Assembly (NCBI RefSeq): GCF_002266425.1
Contig: NZ_NPMN01000019.1
Span: 1 to 64,000 of the forward strand
Direction of reading: 5' to 3'
Source: Tissierella sp. P1
GTDB lineage: Bacteria; Bacillota; Clostridia; Tissierellales; Tissierellaceae
DNA: 64,000 nt
Position numbers and translations under genes: made by a program. This document shows, piece after piece, positions 1 to 9,063 of this stretch. Position 1 is the stretch's first letter. Each line of letters begins with the position of its first letter. Under the pieces are notes generated by a model that worked only from the letters and a program-made list of their open reading frames with translations, was not told the DNA's origin and made no database searches.

Positions 1-71
1 GATTGTTTAAAATCATTAATTTAAAAGAGTAAGGCAGAAAAAGTAAATATTGTCATTTATAGGAGGGATTT

Positions 72-590
72 ATGAAAAGAGACAAGCTAGGTGAAATTGC
101 TAAATTAGAAGCACAGAAATGTTTTCATGGAAATGTTATGGGGCTTGAGTCCAACATTGAGCCAATAATTAATTTATTTCCTAAATGGTCGCTAGGAAAT
201 TGGGATGGAAAATGGTGTGCTGCATTTGTTTATTACTGCTGTATGAAGGCTGGGTTTAATATTCCAGTAAAATTCCCCGATGAAAATATAAAATGTAATT
301 TTGCAGGTTGCTCCGCATGGGAATCATGGGGCAGTCTGCCTGAAAATCAATTTTATTATCCAGCTGAAAATAATAGTTTTATTCCAAGTAAAGGAGACAT
401 TGTAATATTTAATAATGTTTTTTTAAATGAATCTCATGATCACATTGGTATAGTTCTGGAAAATTATGATAGCTATATAGTTGTCGCTGAAGGAAATATC
501 AATAATGTATCTGGAACTGTAAAAAGAGATAAAAATAAAAATATAAGAGGATATATCAGAATACCTGATGATTATAATTTTGTGAAATAA
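72..590 (+). CDS. CHAP-domain (NlpC/P60-like) amidase/peptidase
   Basis: 172 aa with a CHAP-type cysteine hydrolase fold. The putative nucleophile is Cys49 in KWCAAFVYY, the His is in SHDHIGIV (about residue 124) and the polar third member lies in VVAEGN (Glu140/Asn142); the PSKGDIVIF strand before the His is typical of the fold. CHAP domains cleave peptidoglycan amide bonds or related amides. There is no signal peptide or wall-binding domain, so the protein is probably cytoplasmic or needs another export route. AGGAGGG lies about 5 bases before the ATG. The fold is confident; the substrate is unknown. Confidence 0.75.
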   Translation: MKRDKLGEIAKLEAQKCFHGNVMGLESNIEPIINLFPKWSLGNWDGKWCAAFVYYCCMKAGFNIPVKFPDENIKCNFAGCSAWESWGSLPENQFYYPAENNSFIPSKGDIVIFNNVFLNESHDHIGIVLENYDSYIVVAEGNINNVSGTVKRDKNKNIRGYIRIPDDYNFVK

Positions 591-627
591 TAAAAGCTAG
601 AAAATTATCTGAAGAAGGGTGACTCTA

Positions 628-1130
628 TTGAAATATGAGATTAGAAGAGCTATGATAGATGATGCTGAATCTCTAGCGAATATTATCGTTGAAAGCTGGA
701 GGTCAGCTTATTCTAGTATTATACCCGAGAATGAAATAAGCAAATTCCTAGATAAGCAAAGAAGACAACAGCAGTTTGAAAGATTTATTCAGGATGGAGA
801 AATTGTTTTGATTGGAATTTACGACGGGATACCTTGTGGTTTAGCATTTGCAAATAAAGATAATGATGAGAAGCTAGAAGAGTGTGGCTCTATTTATTCA
901 ATATATTTCCTTGAAGAATACTGGGGAAAAGGATTAGCTACTAAGATAATGGATGTAGTTATAAGTATATTGAAAGATGAGGGTTGCGAAAGGGCTTCAC
1001 TATGGTTTATGAAGAGAATGTAAGGGCAAGAGGATTTTATGAAAAGTACGGTTTCACATTTGATGGCACTAAAAAGCATAGTCATTTCTCCAATAAACCT
1101 ATTGAACTAAGATATATATTGGATATATGA
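628..1130 (+). pseudogene. GNAT N-acetyltransferase, frameshifted near 1004
   Basis: The first part reads as a GNAT domain (KYEIRRAMIDDAESLANII; acetyl-CoA loop region EEYWGKGLATKIM). Translation ends at 1023, but the neighbouring frame continues as VYEENVRARGFYEKYGF, the classic GNAT C-terminus, to a stop at 1130. One extra G in the GG at 1004-1005 would restore LWVYEENVRARGFYEK. The preferred start is TTG 628, with AAGGGTGA just upstream; a GTG at 619 is also in frame. It is either a real inactivating deletion or a sequencing error. The substrate is unknown. Confidence 0.8.
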
Positions 1131-1179
1131 GAATAAGAAGAATAGCCATATAAAATTGTTATGATAGGGGGAATTTATA

Positions 1180-2067
1180 GTGAAAAAAATCGTGGCAAGA
1201 TATTTCTATGTTCCAATTTGCCCAGAGTCATTTGCTTCTTTAGATCGTCTTCGTAATTTATTTTTGAAGTATAAAGAGCAGGTTGATTTTGAATCATTTA
1301 ATGTTTTTGATTGTAAATTTGAATCATTATATTCTTGGTTTCCTAATGAAGAGGAAATAATAGAAAGTATTAGAGAAAATGGGACATCCCCACTTCTTTT
1401 TGGAAAGTTATTTATTCAAGGTAATGAAATAAAAGGTTTTCCTCCATCAAAGAAATTTATATCAAATGCTTTAAGAGAACACGGTATATCCTTCGAAGAG
1501 GAAGATTACAAATTTGATTATGGAGCGATCACTAAAGAGAGACTTAAATATGATATAGATAAATTTCAGATTAAGAAATATGATGGAAAACTCCTTAGGG
1601 ATAGTTGTATTATTTGTACAAAATACAATCCATATCTAGATGAAAAATCATATCTTCCAGAGAATTGGGCTAAATATGAGCAATTAAAGAGAAGCTTTTT
1701 AAAAGAAAATCTAGAGAAGGGTAGCTTAGTTGGCTATATTGAATACTATAACGACGAGCCAGTAGGATTTATTGAGGCATTTCCATTAGAGATATCAAGA
1801 ATGCTAGGATTTCCAATATCAAGTAAAAGTACTAATGGTGTTATGATTACCTGCCTTTCTGTTCGCCAAGAAATGAGTGGATATGGTGTAGCTTCAAGAT
1901 TAATAGAATATCTTGAAGAAGAAGTAAAAAATAGAAAATATGAATCAATAGAAGTATTGTCATTTCCAAATGAACATAATTGGCAGCCTAAATCACTATA
2001 TGAAAAAAAGGGTTACAAGAAAGTTAAGGAAATAAAGGAACTATGTATTATGAAAAAGGAATTGTAA
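1180..2067 (+). CDS. Thioredoxin-fold/GNAT fusion acetyltransferase
   Basis: 295 aa from GTG 1180 behind ATAGGGGGAATT. Residues 1-110 look like a thioredoxin-like alpha/beta domain: an initial beta strand, then VPICPESFASLDRLRNL where a CxxC motif would sit but only one Cys remains, and a later GTSPLLFGKLFIQG strand-Pro segment. Residues 150-295 are a GNAT domain (VMITCLSVRQEMSGYGVASRLIEYL, then SLYEKKGYKKVKE). N-acetyltransferase activity is inferred from the family and the acceptor is unknown. Arsenic- and thiol-related GNATs can carry such N-terminal domains, but that link is only a guess. Confidence 0.7.
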   Translation: MKKIVARYFYVPICPESFASLDRLRNLFLKYKEQVDFESFNVFDCKFESLYSWFPNEEEIIESIRENGTSPLLFGKLFIQGNEIKGFPPSKKFISNALREHGISFEEEDYKFDYGAITKERLKYDIDKFQIKKYDGKLLRDSCIICTKYNPYLDEKSYLPENWAKYEQLKRSFLKENLEKGSLVGYIEYYNDEPVGFIEAFPLEISRMLGFPISSKSTNGVMITCLSVRQEMSGYGVASRLIEYLEEEVKNRKYESIEVLSFPNEHNWQPKSLYEKKGYKKVKEIKELCIMKKEL

Positions 2068-2128
2068 TAATTTCAATTAAAGCATAGTATAAACTATTTA
2101 ATCCTTTATATTTTTTCATAAAGATTCA

Positions 2129-2159
2129 TTGACTTTGACGTCGTGTCGTACCCTATACT
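2129..2159 (+). promoter_or_regulatory. MerR-type promoter with 19-bp spacer
   Basis: TTGACT (2129-2134) and TATACT (2154-2159) are separated by 19 bp, the overlong spacing typical of promoters that MerR regulators untwist. The spacer holds a GAC-N5-GTC dyad. It lies just ahead of the MerR-family gene at 2186, so autoregulation is likely. Confidence 0.75.
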
Positions 2160-2185
2160 TATTTATTAAGTAAGGAGGAATTTAT

Positions 2186-3178
2186 ATGGAATTAAAAACT
2201 ATTAGCCAAGTTTCAAATGCTTTTAAAATTTCCACAAGAACACTTCGATATTATGAACAAATAGGGCTTTTAACCAGTTCAAAAAAAGAAGGATATGCAT
2301 ATCGCAGCTATGATGAGGAGGCAATTTTACGTTTGCAGCAAATTGTTATTTTGAGAAAGCTACGTATTCCATTAAAACAAATTGGCGATATATTGAATAA
2401 CGAAGATGTTGTTCAAGCCATTGAGGTATTTAAACAAAATATAACTAATTTAGAAGATGAAATAGCGGCATTATCAACAATCAAAGTGATTCTAAACCGT
2501 CTTATTGAGACTTTGCAGAAGAAAACAAAGGTTAAATTGAAACTTGGCATATTAAGTGATGATTATATACTTGATGCAATTGATTCCTTATCCTTACAAA
2601 AAGTTAGTTTTAAGGAGGAAAAGTCAATGGAAGATTTAAACAAGGCAGCAGAAAGTTTATCAACACTTAAAAATGTTAGGATTGTTCACTTACCGCCATT
2701 TACAGTAGCCGCAAGTCATTATATCGGTGAAAATCCTGAGGAAAATGCAGGAAAGCAGCTAGAGGAGTTTGTAAAAGCAAGTAATCTCTATGAAATTAAA
2801 CCAGATGCCCGTATATTTGGATTTAATCATCCTAACCCGTCAAAGGATAGACCTGATTATGGATATGAGGTGTGGGTCACGATTCCTGAAGATATGGAAG
2901 TACCGGCCCCCCTTGAGAAAAAACATTTCACTGGTGGACTATATGCAGCACATATGATAATTCTAGGAAATTTTCATGAGTGGGAGTGGCTATTAAATTG
3001 GGTTACTATTAACAATCCTAAATATGAAGCAAATTATGCTGATGATGGTGGAGAATGTATGGGAGGATTGCTTGAGGAACATCTTAATTACCTTTACTAT
3101 TGTAACCTTAATTGGCCGGAAAGTGATGAACATCAGCTTGATTTACTATTTCCAATAAAATTGAAAGAGCAAAAATAG
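2186..3178 (+). CDS. MerR-family regulator with C-terminal GyrI/effector-binding domain
   Basis: 330 aa. Residues 1-70 are a MerR winged helix (TISQVSNAFKISTRTLRYYEQIGLL and LRLQQIVILRKLRIPLKQIGDIL), followed by a coiled-coil dimer helix around residues 80-115. Residues 150-330 form a GyrI-like (SOUL-like) effector-binding domain that probably senses a hydrophobic drug or ligand. AAGGAGGAA precedes the ATG, and the upstream promoter has the 19-bp MerR spacer. An in-frame ATG at 2627 (residue 148), at the start of the effector domain, has its own strong Shine-Dalgarno, so a shorter ligand-binding product is possible, as with TipAL/TipAS. Confidence 0.85.
   Translation: MELKTISQVSNAFKISTRTLRYYEQIGLLTSSKKEGYAYRSYDEEAILRLQQIVILRKLRIPLKQIGDILNNEDVVQAIEVFKQNITNLEDEIAALSTIKVILNRLIETLQKKTKVKLKLGILSDDYILDAIDSLSLQKVSFKEEKSMEDLNKAAESLSTLKNVRIVHLPPFTVAASHYIGENPEENAGKQLEEFVKASNLYEIKPDARIFGFNHPNPSKDRPDYGYEVWVTIPEDMEVPAPLEKKHFTGGLYAAHMIILGNFHEWEWLLNWVTINNPKYEANYADDGGECMGGLLEEHLNYLYYCNLNWPESDEHQLDLLFPIKLKEQK
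2612..2629 (+). promoter_or_regulatory. Internal ribosome-binding site and start in the MerR gene
   Basis: AAGGAGGAA (2612-2620), six bases, then an in-frame ATG (2627-2629) at codon 148 of the MerR-family gene, at the linker before the ligand-binding domain. It would yield a domain of about 183 aa without DNA-binding residues. The site is seen directly; its use is inferred. Confidence 0.55.
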
Positions 3179-3183
3179 GATAT

Positions 3184-3204
3184 GAGGGAGGCATTTACTC
3201 CCTC
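3184..3204 (+). terminator. Stem-loop after the MerR gene
   Basis: GAGGGAG and CTCCCTC form a perfect 7-bp GC-rich stem with a 7-base loop six bases after the MerR stop codon. No clear T-run follows, so termination is likely but weak. Confidence 0.45.
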
Positions 3205-3248
3205 GCTATACTATTGTATATTTGAAAATAAATTTTAGGAGTATAAAG

Positions 3249-3926
3249 ATGAAACATTCATTTAATATAACAATGCCAGATTATGAGAAAACTAGTAGAG
3301 TTTTTATTGAATTACCTTTCAATGTATGGAATTTATTTAATAAAAAAGGTGCAATGAGAGTTAAAGGAAGTATAAATGAAGTGCCGTATGAATGTGCTCT
3401 TATTCCAAGAGGAAATGGTGTTTATTTACTACCCATAAGTAAAAAGATAATTGAAAAATCAAGAATAAGTGTAGGAGATACTTTGAATATAAATATGGAA
3501 TTAGCTGATAATAATGAAAACAATAGACCAAAAGTTAATGAATCAGGCGAATATAGAAGGATTGAATCAGTAAATTATGTCGAACAACCTAATGCCAGAG
3601 CCTGTGGACAAGCATGTATATCTATGCTTGCAGGAGTAGATGTGGGAGATGTAATGAAGGCTATGAATACTAAAGGGTCAACAAGTATTGGACAATTAAT
3701 CGAAGCTTTAGATTATTATAAAATAAAACATTCTGGTACTAACAAGAGAATTTCTAAGAAAAATCCAAACTATTCAGAAGTATGTATTTTAACTGTCCAT
3801 ATGCCAAATTATAATCATTGGGTTTTGCATTTCAAAGGTAAGTTTTATGATCCAGAATTTGGAGTTCTTGAAGAGTGTCATCCAGATGGTAAAATAACAT
3901 CATATTTGGAGATATATAAAGATTAA
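3249..3926 (+). CDS. DUF1905 beta-barrel fused to a C39-like cysteine peptidase domain (copy 1)
   Basis: 225 aa from ATG 3249, behind TTAGGAG; an in-frame TTG at 3222 has no such site. Residues 1-85 match DUF1905 (FIELPFNVWNLFNKKGAMRVKG, then a PRGNGVYLLPISK segment). Residues 105-225 resemble a papain/C39-like fold: ACGQACISMLAGV with Cys119 as likely nucleophile, NHWVLHF with His190, and DPEFG after it. The domain may be a peptidase or an inactive relative. DUF1905 is more often linked to YdeI-like domains, so this pairing is unusual. A paralogue lies at 13483. Function is unknown. Confidence 0.7.
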   Translation: MKHSFNITMPDYEKTSRVFIELPFNVWNLFNKKGAMRVKGSINEVPYECALIPRGNGVYLLPISKKIIEKSRISVGDTLNINMELADNNENNRPKVNESGEYRRIESVNYVEQPNARACGQACISMLAGVDVGDVMKAMNTKGSTSIGQLIEALDYYKIKHSGTNKRISKKNPNYSEVCILTVHMPNYNHWVLHFKGKFYDPEFGVLEECHPDGKITSYLEIYKD

Positions 3927-4084
3927 AAATTTAGTGAAGTACATTTGTTTCTTCGCTGAATAATCTATGAATTAACTATTATATGACATATTAGAAGTGA
4001 TGGTTGAGCATTGTACAGAAGGTTTAACTATAGAAGAAAAATAGATATATGGAAAAATCGTTAAAAGTAAATGGAGGTTATAAA

Positions 4085-4648
4085 ATGAGATACCCATTTG
4101 ATTGTATAAGTGAATTAGTTTTTGTTAAAACAGAAATACAGAAGTCGGATATAATCTTAGTATCAGGGGGAAGTCATCCGCAATTGATGGAGAAAGCAGC
4201 AGAATTATATAATCATGGGTTAGCTTCATATGTACTACCAAGTGGAGGTTTCAATTTTAAAATACCAGAGTATAATTCAGAATGGGAATTTTTGAGATCA
4301 ATAGGGGTAAGATTAGGCATACCAGAAGAAAAAATATTAAAGGAAGATCAAGCAAAACATACCTTTGACAATGCAGAATTTTCATGGAAAGTAATAAAAG
4401 AGAATAATTTGTCAGTGAAAAGTGCTATTTTAGTCTGTAAAGAATATCATTCAAGGCGTGCCCTTCTAACATATCAATTAGTATTCCCAAAGGATATAGA
4501 ATTTTCTGTGGCATCTGTTCCAGACAAAAGAGAAATCACAAAAGATAATTGGTTTTTAGATGAAGAAAAGATAGACATAGTTATGGGTGAAGTGGTAAAG
4601 GTAGGTAAATATTTTAGGCAGTACATTAAAAAGTTTCAAGAAGAATGA
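4085..4648 (+). CDS. YdcF/SanA-like DUF218 protein
   Basis: 187 aa from ATG 4085 with ATGGAGGTTA upstream; an upstream in-frame ATG (4049) has no ribosome-binding site. The DUF218 pattern is clear: SDIILVSGGSHPQL near the N-terminus, LPSGG, an EEKILKEDQAKHTFDNAEFS acidic-Thr-Asn segment, and ILVCKEYHSRRALL. These proteins have a Rossmann-like core. Some bind S-adenosylmethionine and others are linked to envelope integrity. No membrane segment is present, so it is the soluble type. Confidence 0.8.
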   Translation: MRYPFDCISELVFVKTEIQKSDIILVSGGSHPQLMEKAAELYNHGLASYVLPSGGFNFKIPEYNSEWEFLRSIGVRLGIPEEKILKEDQAKHTFDNAEFSWKVIKENNLSVKSAILVCKEYHSRRALLTYQLVFPKDIEFSVASVPDKREITKDNWFLDEEKIDIVMGEVVKVGKYFRQYIKKFQEE

Positions 4649-4784
4649 TGATGAATTAATATTAAAAGATGAAGATTACTAATATGCTTTATAGGATTGT
4701 GAAGTATAGTATAATATAATAAAAAAAAGTTTCATTTATTGAGAAAATCTAAAGAATGCAAGTCTAAGAACCGAATTATATAAT

Positions 4785-5597
4785 ATGGCTAACAATACTA
4801 CAATAGAGAGGAGTGGTAATATAGAAGCAGTAAATATAGAAAGACCAAAAATATTATCTCCTGTAATTGCTAGCATTCCCCATGGATCATCTTGTATTAC
4901 ATCCGAAATGAAAAATAGTATGATACAAAATGCATTACTTACAAATAATGATTGGTTTTTAAATGATCTTTATGATTTTCTATATAAGCTAAATATTATA
5001 AAAATATCAGCTAATTATAGCAGATATGTAGTTGATGTTAATAGAAATATTAATAAAAAACATATAGAAGGAGATTATACAGAATCTTTAATTTATCATA
5101 AAACCACATTTAGTAAAAATATTTATGAAAATTCTTTACCAAATATAGTAGTTGAGAATAGGATAAAAGAATTTTATGAACCATATCATACTTGTTTATT
5201 AAATGAAATAAATAATAGCTTGAAAGAATGGGATAAAGTCTATTTGCTTGATTTACATAGTTTTTATGCACAATCCACAGCTGATGTTGTGCTAGGGACA
5301 TGTGGTGGAAGTACATGTTCATATGAATTTTTTCATAGTGTTTATAAAGCTTTTGTTGACGAAGGTTTCACTGTGAAGGTTGACGAAAAGGGTCTTAAAG
5401 GAGGATATATAGTATCACATTATAGTTCAATAGAAAATGTTGAAGCTATACAAATTGAGATACGGTATACCACTTATATAGAGGATAGGTATTTTGGAGA
5501 AGAAGAGGTATATCATAAAGATGATATGCTATTTAATAAAACCAAAGAACGTTTAGAGAGGGTCTTGAAAAATATTATGAAAATAGTTGAAAAATAG
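4785..5597 (+). CDS. N-formylglutamate amidohydrolase family protein
   Basis: About 270 aa. Family hallmarks are SPVIASIPHGSS near residue 25, then NDWFLNDLYDF, ISANYSRYVVDVNRN, YLLDLHSFYAQ and a late QIEIRYTTY segment; the His and Glu residues are the likely zinc ligands. The enzyme would release glutamate and formate from N-formylglutamate in histidine breakdown, or hydrolyse another N-acyl amino acid. No other hut gene is nearby. The start is uncertain: ATG 4785 has no ribosome-binding site, while GAGAGGAG at 4805-4812 lies downstream but is followed only by an ATA codon. Confidence 0.8.
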   Translation: MANNTTIERSGNIEAVNIERPKILSPVIASIPHGSSCITSEMKNSMIQNALLTNNDWFLNDLYDFLYKLNIIKISANYSRYVVDVNRNINKKHIEGDYTESLIYHKTTFSKNIYENSLPNIVVENRIKEFYEPYHTCLLNEINNSLKEWDKVYLLDLHSFYAQSTADVVLGTCGGSTCSYEFFHSVYKAFVDEGFTVKVDEKGLKGGYIVSHYSSIENVEAIQIEIRYTTYIEDRYFGEEEVYHKDDMLFNKTKERLERVLKNIMKIVEK

Positions 5598-5725
5598 ATT
5601 GAGTATGAATTATTGATTTTTATCAATTATGAAAAAAGTAATTAGGTGGAAACTATTCTCAAACAAAGATATACTAGATTTATTATATATAATAAAGGAT
5701 TAAATTATTTAAAGGGGTGAAAAGA

Positions 5726-6664
5726 ATGAGATCAATTGATATGCACTGTGATACAATTTTAAGATTGATGGATGATAAAGAAAACCTAGAATTATATGAA
5801 AATCACTTAAGTATAGATATTAAGAAACTAAAAAAGGGAAATTCATTAGCTCAATTCTTTGCCATGTGGATAGATTTAAAAAAATCAGCTGATCCTTTGG
5901 AAACTTGTCTTGAGATGATTGATAAATTCTATATAGAGATTGAAAAAAACTCAGACAATATTTGTCTAGCAACTAATTATAGGGATATAATAAAAAATGA
6001 TAATGAAGGAAAGATTTCTGCTGTTCTTGCTATAGAAGAAGGTGGAGCGATTAAAGGACAAATGCATAATTTAAGAAATTTCTATAGAATAGGAGTAAGA
6101 GCAATAACTCTTACATGGAACACGGCCAATGAAATAGGATACCCTAATATAAAAAAGAACTATAGAGATAGAGGATTAACTAGTTTTGGTGAAGAAATAG
6201 TATATGAGATGAATAAATTAGGCATGCTTATAGATGTTTCCCATCTCTCCGATAAAGGATTTTATGATGTAGTAAGATTAAGTTCAAAACCTTTTATAGC
6301 ATCTCATTCAAATTCAAGGACTATAAAAGAACATTCTAGAAATCTGACAGATGATATGATAAAACTTCTATCAGAAAGTGGAGGGACAATGGGTATATGT
6401 TTTGAAAGAGATTTTCTAGGTGAAAGTGAGAATGCCAGAATAGAGGATATAATAAGACATATTAAGCATATTAGAAATATAGGAGGAATAGATGTAATAG
6501 CATTAGGTTCTGATTATGATGGTTCTCATCCAAATTGTGAAATAAACAATATAGGTGAGATAGAGAAGCTTATATTTGCATTAAAGGATAACAAATTCTC
6601 AGAGGATGAAATAGATAAAATATTTTATAAAAATGCACTAAGGGTAATTAAAGACGTGTTATAG
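5726..6664 (+). CDS. Membrane dipeptidase (M19, renal dipeptidase type)
   Basis: 312 aa from ATG 5726, preferred over GTG 5717 because AAAGGGG then sits at normal spacing. M19 metallopeptidase motifs are visible: RSIDMHCDTILRLMDD (metal His/Asp), AIEEGGAIKG (bridging Glu), LTWNTANEIG, LIDVSHLSDKGF, FIASHSNSRTI and ALGSDYDGSHP. These binuclear zinc enzymes hydrolyse dipeptides, including those with a D-residue. No signal peptide is seen, so it is cytoplasmic. It sits between an amidohydrolase and a glutamine-type regulatory system, consistent with amino-acid scavenging. Confidence 0.9.
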   Translation: MRSIDMHCDTILRLMDDKENLELYENHLSIDIKKLKKGNSLAQFFAMWIDLKKSADPLETCLEMIDKFYIEIEKNSDNICLATNYRDIIKNDNEGKISAVLAIEEGGAIKGQMHNLRNFYRIGVRAITLTWNTANEIGYPNIKKNYRDRGLTSFGEEIVYEMNKLGMLIDVSHLSDKGFYDVVRLSSKPFIASHSNSRTIKEHSRNLTDDMIKLLSESGGTMGICFERDFLGESENARIEDIIRHIKHIRNIGGIDVIALGSDYDGSHPNCEINNIGEIEKLIFALKDNKFSEDEIDKIFYKNALRVIKDVL

Positions 6665-6781
6665 TTCTAGAAGATAGTGTATTTTGAAATAGTATATTTA
6701 AAAGCTAGGTTGAAGATATTAGTATAGAAGTATAGACATGAAAGAATGTTAAATATATACTAATAGGTGAGGTGACTTAGT

Positions 6782-8059
6782 TTGAAGGATTATAGAAAGA
6801 TGATTTTTGTTTCTTTAATAGTCGCATTAGCATCACAGGTTAATATTGGTCTAATAAATAGTGATTTTAGAGTCTCAGCAGGGATAATATTCTTTGTAGT
6901 ATTTCTTTTTTACTATCATGAGTTAAGGCCAGTTTCAACTGGCATATTATCAGGTATAATGGTATATATTTTAAGACTGATAGTTTATTACATATCAAAA
7001 GGTCATATTAATGATGTAATAATTTCATATCAGCTAGAAATATTGTTCTATGCTTTTTATTCTATTATTTATTCTATACTAATAGGCTATGGAAATAAGA
7101 ATAATATAAATTTTATATTTGTTGTTATGGTTATCAGTGACTTTGGTGCTAATCTTATAGAAATATTTGTAAGAGTGACAATAGATACATCTCCTTCTCC
7201 ATGGAAGGTTGGCACAACATTGTTTCTTGTAAGTATAGTTCGTTCTGCTATAGTATGGCTGGTATTAAATGCACTTAAATACTATAGAATGTTTCTTATG
7301 AAGGAAGAACATGAAAATAGATATAAAAAATTATTATGGTTGACATCTCAGCTAAGAACAGAAATGTACTGGATTGAAAAGAATATGGACCATATAGAGA
7401 AGGTTATGTCTGAGTCATATGAATTATTTGAGAAGATAAATCTTAATGAAGATAATGAAAGCTGGGCAAATAGAGCTCTAACTATTGCTAGAGATGTGCA
7501 TGAGATAAAGAAAGAGAATGGATTGGTAATCCGTGGTATGAAGGAAATTACGGAAAATGAGCTTAAAGATAAGGGTATGGATTTTAAAGATATTATTAGT
7601 ATACTTTCTGAGACTATGAAGAGAGAAATAAGGAGATTAGATAAGGATATAAATCTTGTATTTAATATAGGAGAAAACTTTTATACTTCTAAACATTACT
7701 ATCTTATGTCTATGCTTAGGAATCTCATTATGAATAGCATGGATGCAATACCTGATTCTCAAAAAGAAGCTAAGATCATTGTAAGTCATGAAATAGACCA
7801 AGAACAGCATCATTTTATAGTATCTGATAATGGAACTGGAATAGATGAAGAAGGGTTAAAGCATATTTTCTCACCTGGTTTTTCAACTAAGATAAACTAT
7901 AATACAGGCGAAGTAAATAGAGGGCTTGGGTTAAGCATAGTTCAATATATAGTAGAGGAACAATTGGAGGGTAAAGTAAATGTTAGCTCCAAGATAGGAA
8001 ATGGAACTAGCTTTTATATATCCATTCCAAGAAGAACATTGGAGGAAAATTTAAAATGA
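6782..8059 (+). CDS. glnK: Sensor histidine kinase, GlnK (YcbA)-like
   Basis: 425 aa from TTG 6782 after TAGGTGAGGTGA. About six membrane helices fill residues 7-180, with no large extracellular sensor domain. The likely phospho-acceptor is His240 in ARDVHEIKKEN. The ATPase domain has an N-box (RNLIMNSMDAI), G1 (SDNGTGID), F-box (HIFSPGFSTK) and G2 (GLGLSIVQYIV). It overlaps the response regulator gene by 4 bp (ATGA), so the two are translationally coupled. The pairing with a YcbB-type regulator and an AlsT transporter matches Bacillus subtilis GlnK-GlnL-GlnT, so the likely signal is glutamine; this is inferred from context. Confidence 0.8.
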   Translation: MKDYRKMIFVSLIVALASQVNIGLINSDFRVSAGIIFFVVFLFYYHELRPVSTGILSGIMVYILRLIVYYISKGHINDVIISYQLEILFYAFYSIIYSILIGYGNKNNINFIFVVMVISDFGANLIEIFVRVTIDTSPSPWKVGTTLFLVSIVRSAIVWLVLNALKYYRMFLMKEEHENRYKKLLWLTSQLRTEMYWIEKNMDHIEKVMSESYELFEKINLNEDNESWANRALTIARDVHEIKKENGLVIRGMKEITENELKDKGMDFKDIISILSETMKREIRRLDKDINLVFNIGENFYTSKHYYLMSMLRNLIMNSMDAIPDSQKEAKIIVSHEIDQEQHHFIVSDNGTGIDEEGLKHIFSPGFSTKINYNTGEVNRGLGLSIVQYIVEEQLEGKVNVSSKIGNGTSFYISIPRRTLEENLK

Positions 8060-8892
8060 AAATATTTATAGTTGAAGATGACTTCAATATTATTAGAATT
8101 CTAGAAAAGATAATAATGGATAAAGAATTAGGAGACGTAATAGGAAGAGCTGATAATGGGATAACTGCTTTAGAAGAAATAGAATTATCGAAGCCAGATA
8201 TTGTATTAGTTGACTTGCTGATGCCAGGCAAAGATGGTATTAGTTTAGTAAGGGAAGCAAAAACTATACATCCTGACATTCAGTACATTATGATTTCACA
8301 AGTATCTTCCAAGGATATGATTTCTAAAGCATATCAAAGTGGAGTAGAGTACTATATCTCAAAGCCTATTGATGCTATCGAGGTACAAACTGTAATTAAT
8401 AAAGTTAAAGAAAAAATTGATATGAATAAGAAGCTAGCTCAAATACAAAGCTTATTTTCCGGTGAATCTGAAAATACTAAAGTGGAAGATAATGGGGTTA
8501 ATAACATGCTAGGAGTAAAAAGAGTGATGCAGAGAATTGGTATCATTGGAGAATCAGGTAGTCAAGATATTCTTGATGTAGTTAAGTATTTAATTGACAC
8601 AAATCAGACTATGGCTAATTTTACAGTCAAAGAGATTTGTGGTCATTTCACTGATAATCCTAAAACTATGGAGCAGAGAATTAGAAGAACAGCAACCATT
8701 GGGATGATTAATCTTGCAAACATAGGAATAGAAGATTATATGAATGAAATATTTACAGAATACTCTAATGGATTATATAATTTTGAACAGCTAAAAATAG
8801 AGATGGATTTCATTAGAGGAAAGGGTAAAAAGAGAGGGAAAGTAAACATAAAAAAATTTATAGATGGAATAGTTTACTATAGTAAGATTTAA
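8056..8892 (+). CDS. glnL: Response regulator, GlnL (YcbB)-like
   Basis: 278 aa. Residues 1-120 are a receiver domain: acidic pocket VEDD (8-9), phospho-acceptor Asp53 in IVLVDLLMPG and the conserved Lys in YISKPIDA. Residues 155-270 match the YcbB-type DNA-binding domain (GESGSQDILDVVKYLIDTN, then a helix-turn-helix around FTVKEICGHFTDNPKTMEQRIRR without breaking the family pattern). It shares a 4-bp overlap with the kinase. The next gene, an AlsT-type symporter 171 bp downstream, is the natural target. Confidence 0.8.
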   Translation: MKIFIVEDDFNIIRILEKIIMDKELGDVIGRADNGITALEEIELSKPDIVLVDLLMPGKDGISLVREAKTIHPDIQYIMISQVSSKDMISKAYQSGVEYYISKPIDAIEVQTVINKVKEKIDMNKKLAQIQSLFSGESENTKVEDNGVNNMLGVKRVMQRIGIIGESGSQDILDVVKYLIDTNQTMANFTVKEICGHFTDNPKTMEQRIRRTATIGMINLANIGIEDYMNEIFTEYSNGLYNFEQLKIEMDFIRGKGKKRGKVNIKKFIDGIVYYSKI

Positions 8893-8965
8893 TAAAAATT
8901 TTAGATAAGATTAGTAATTTTATCTAATTTTTTTAATTTACATATATTTCTTTGAAAAAATTCTT

Positions 8966-9014
8966 GTTTCCGTTTGAAACTTTCCATGGGTATTTGAAGG
9001 TCGCAGGTTATAAT
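8966..9014 (+). promoter_or_regulatory. Putative activator site and -10 box upstream of the alsT-like gene
   Basis: An inverted repeat GTTTC-N5-GAAAC (8966-8980) lies 28 bp before a perfect TATAAT (9009-9014), and no -35 box stands 16-18 bp upstream. That layout suits an activator-dependent promoter. GlnL-like binding is inferred only from gene context; the sequence does not show an exact copy of the B. subtilis GlnL repeat. Confidence 0.45.
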
Positions 9015-9063
9015 TAGCCTAATATATACTTAATAAAATCAATATAGGGGGCTGATTATTAAA

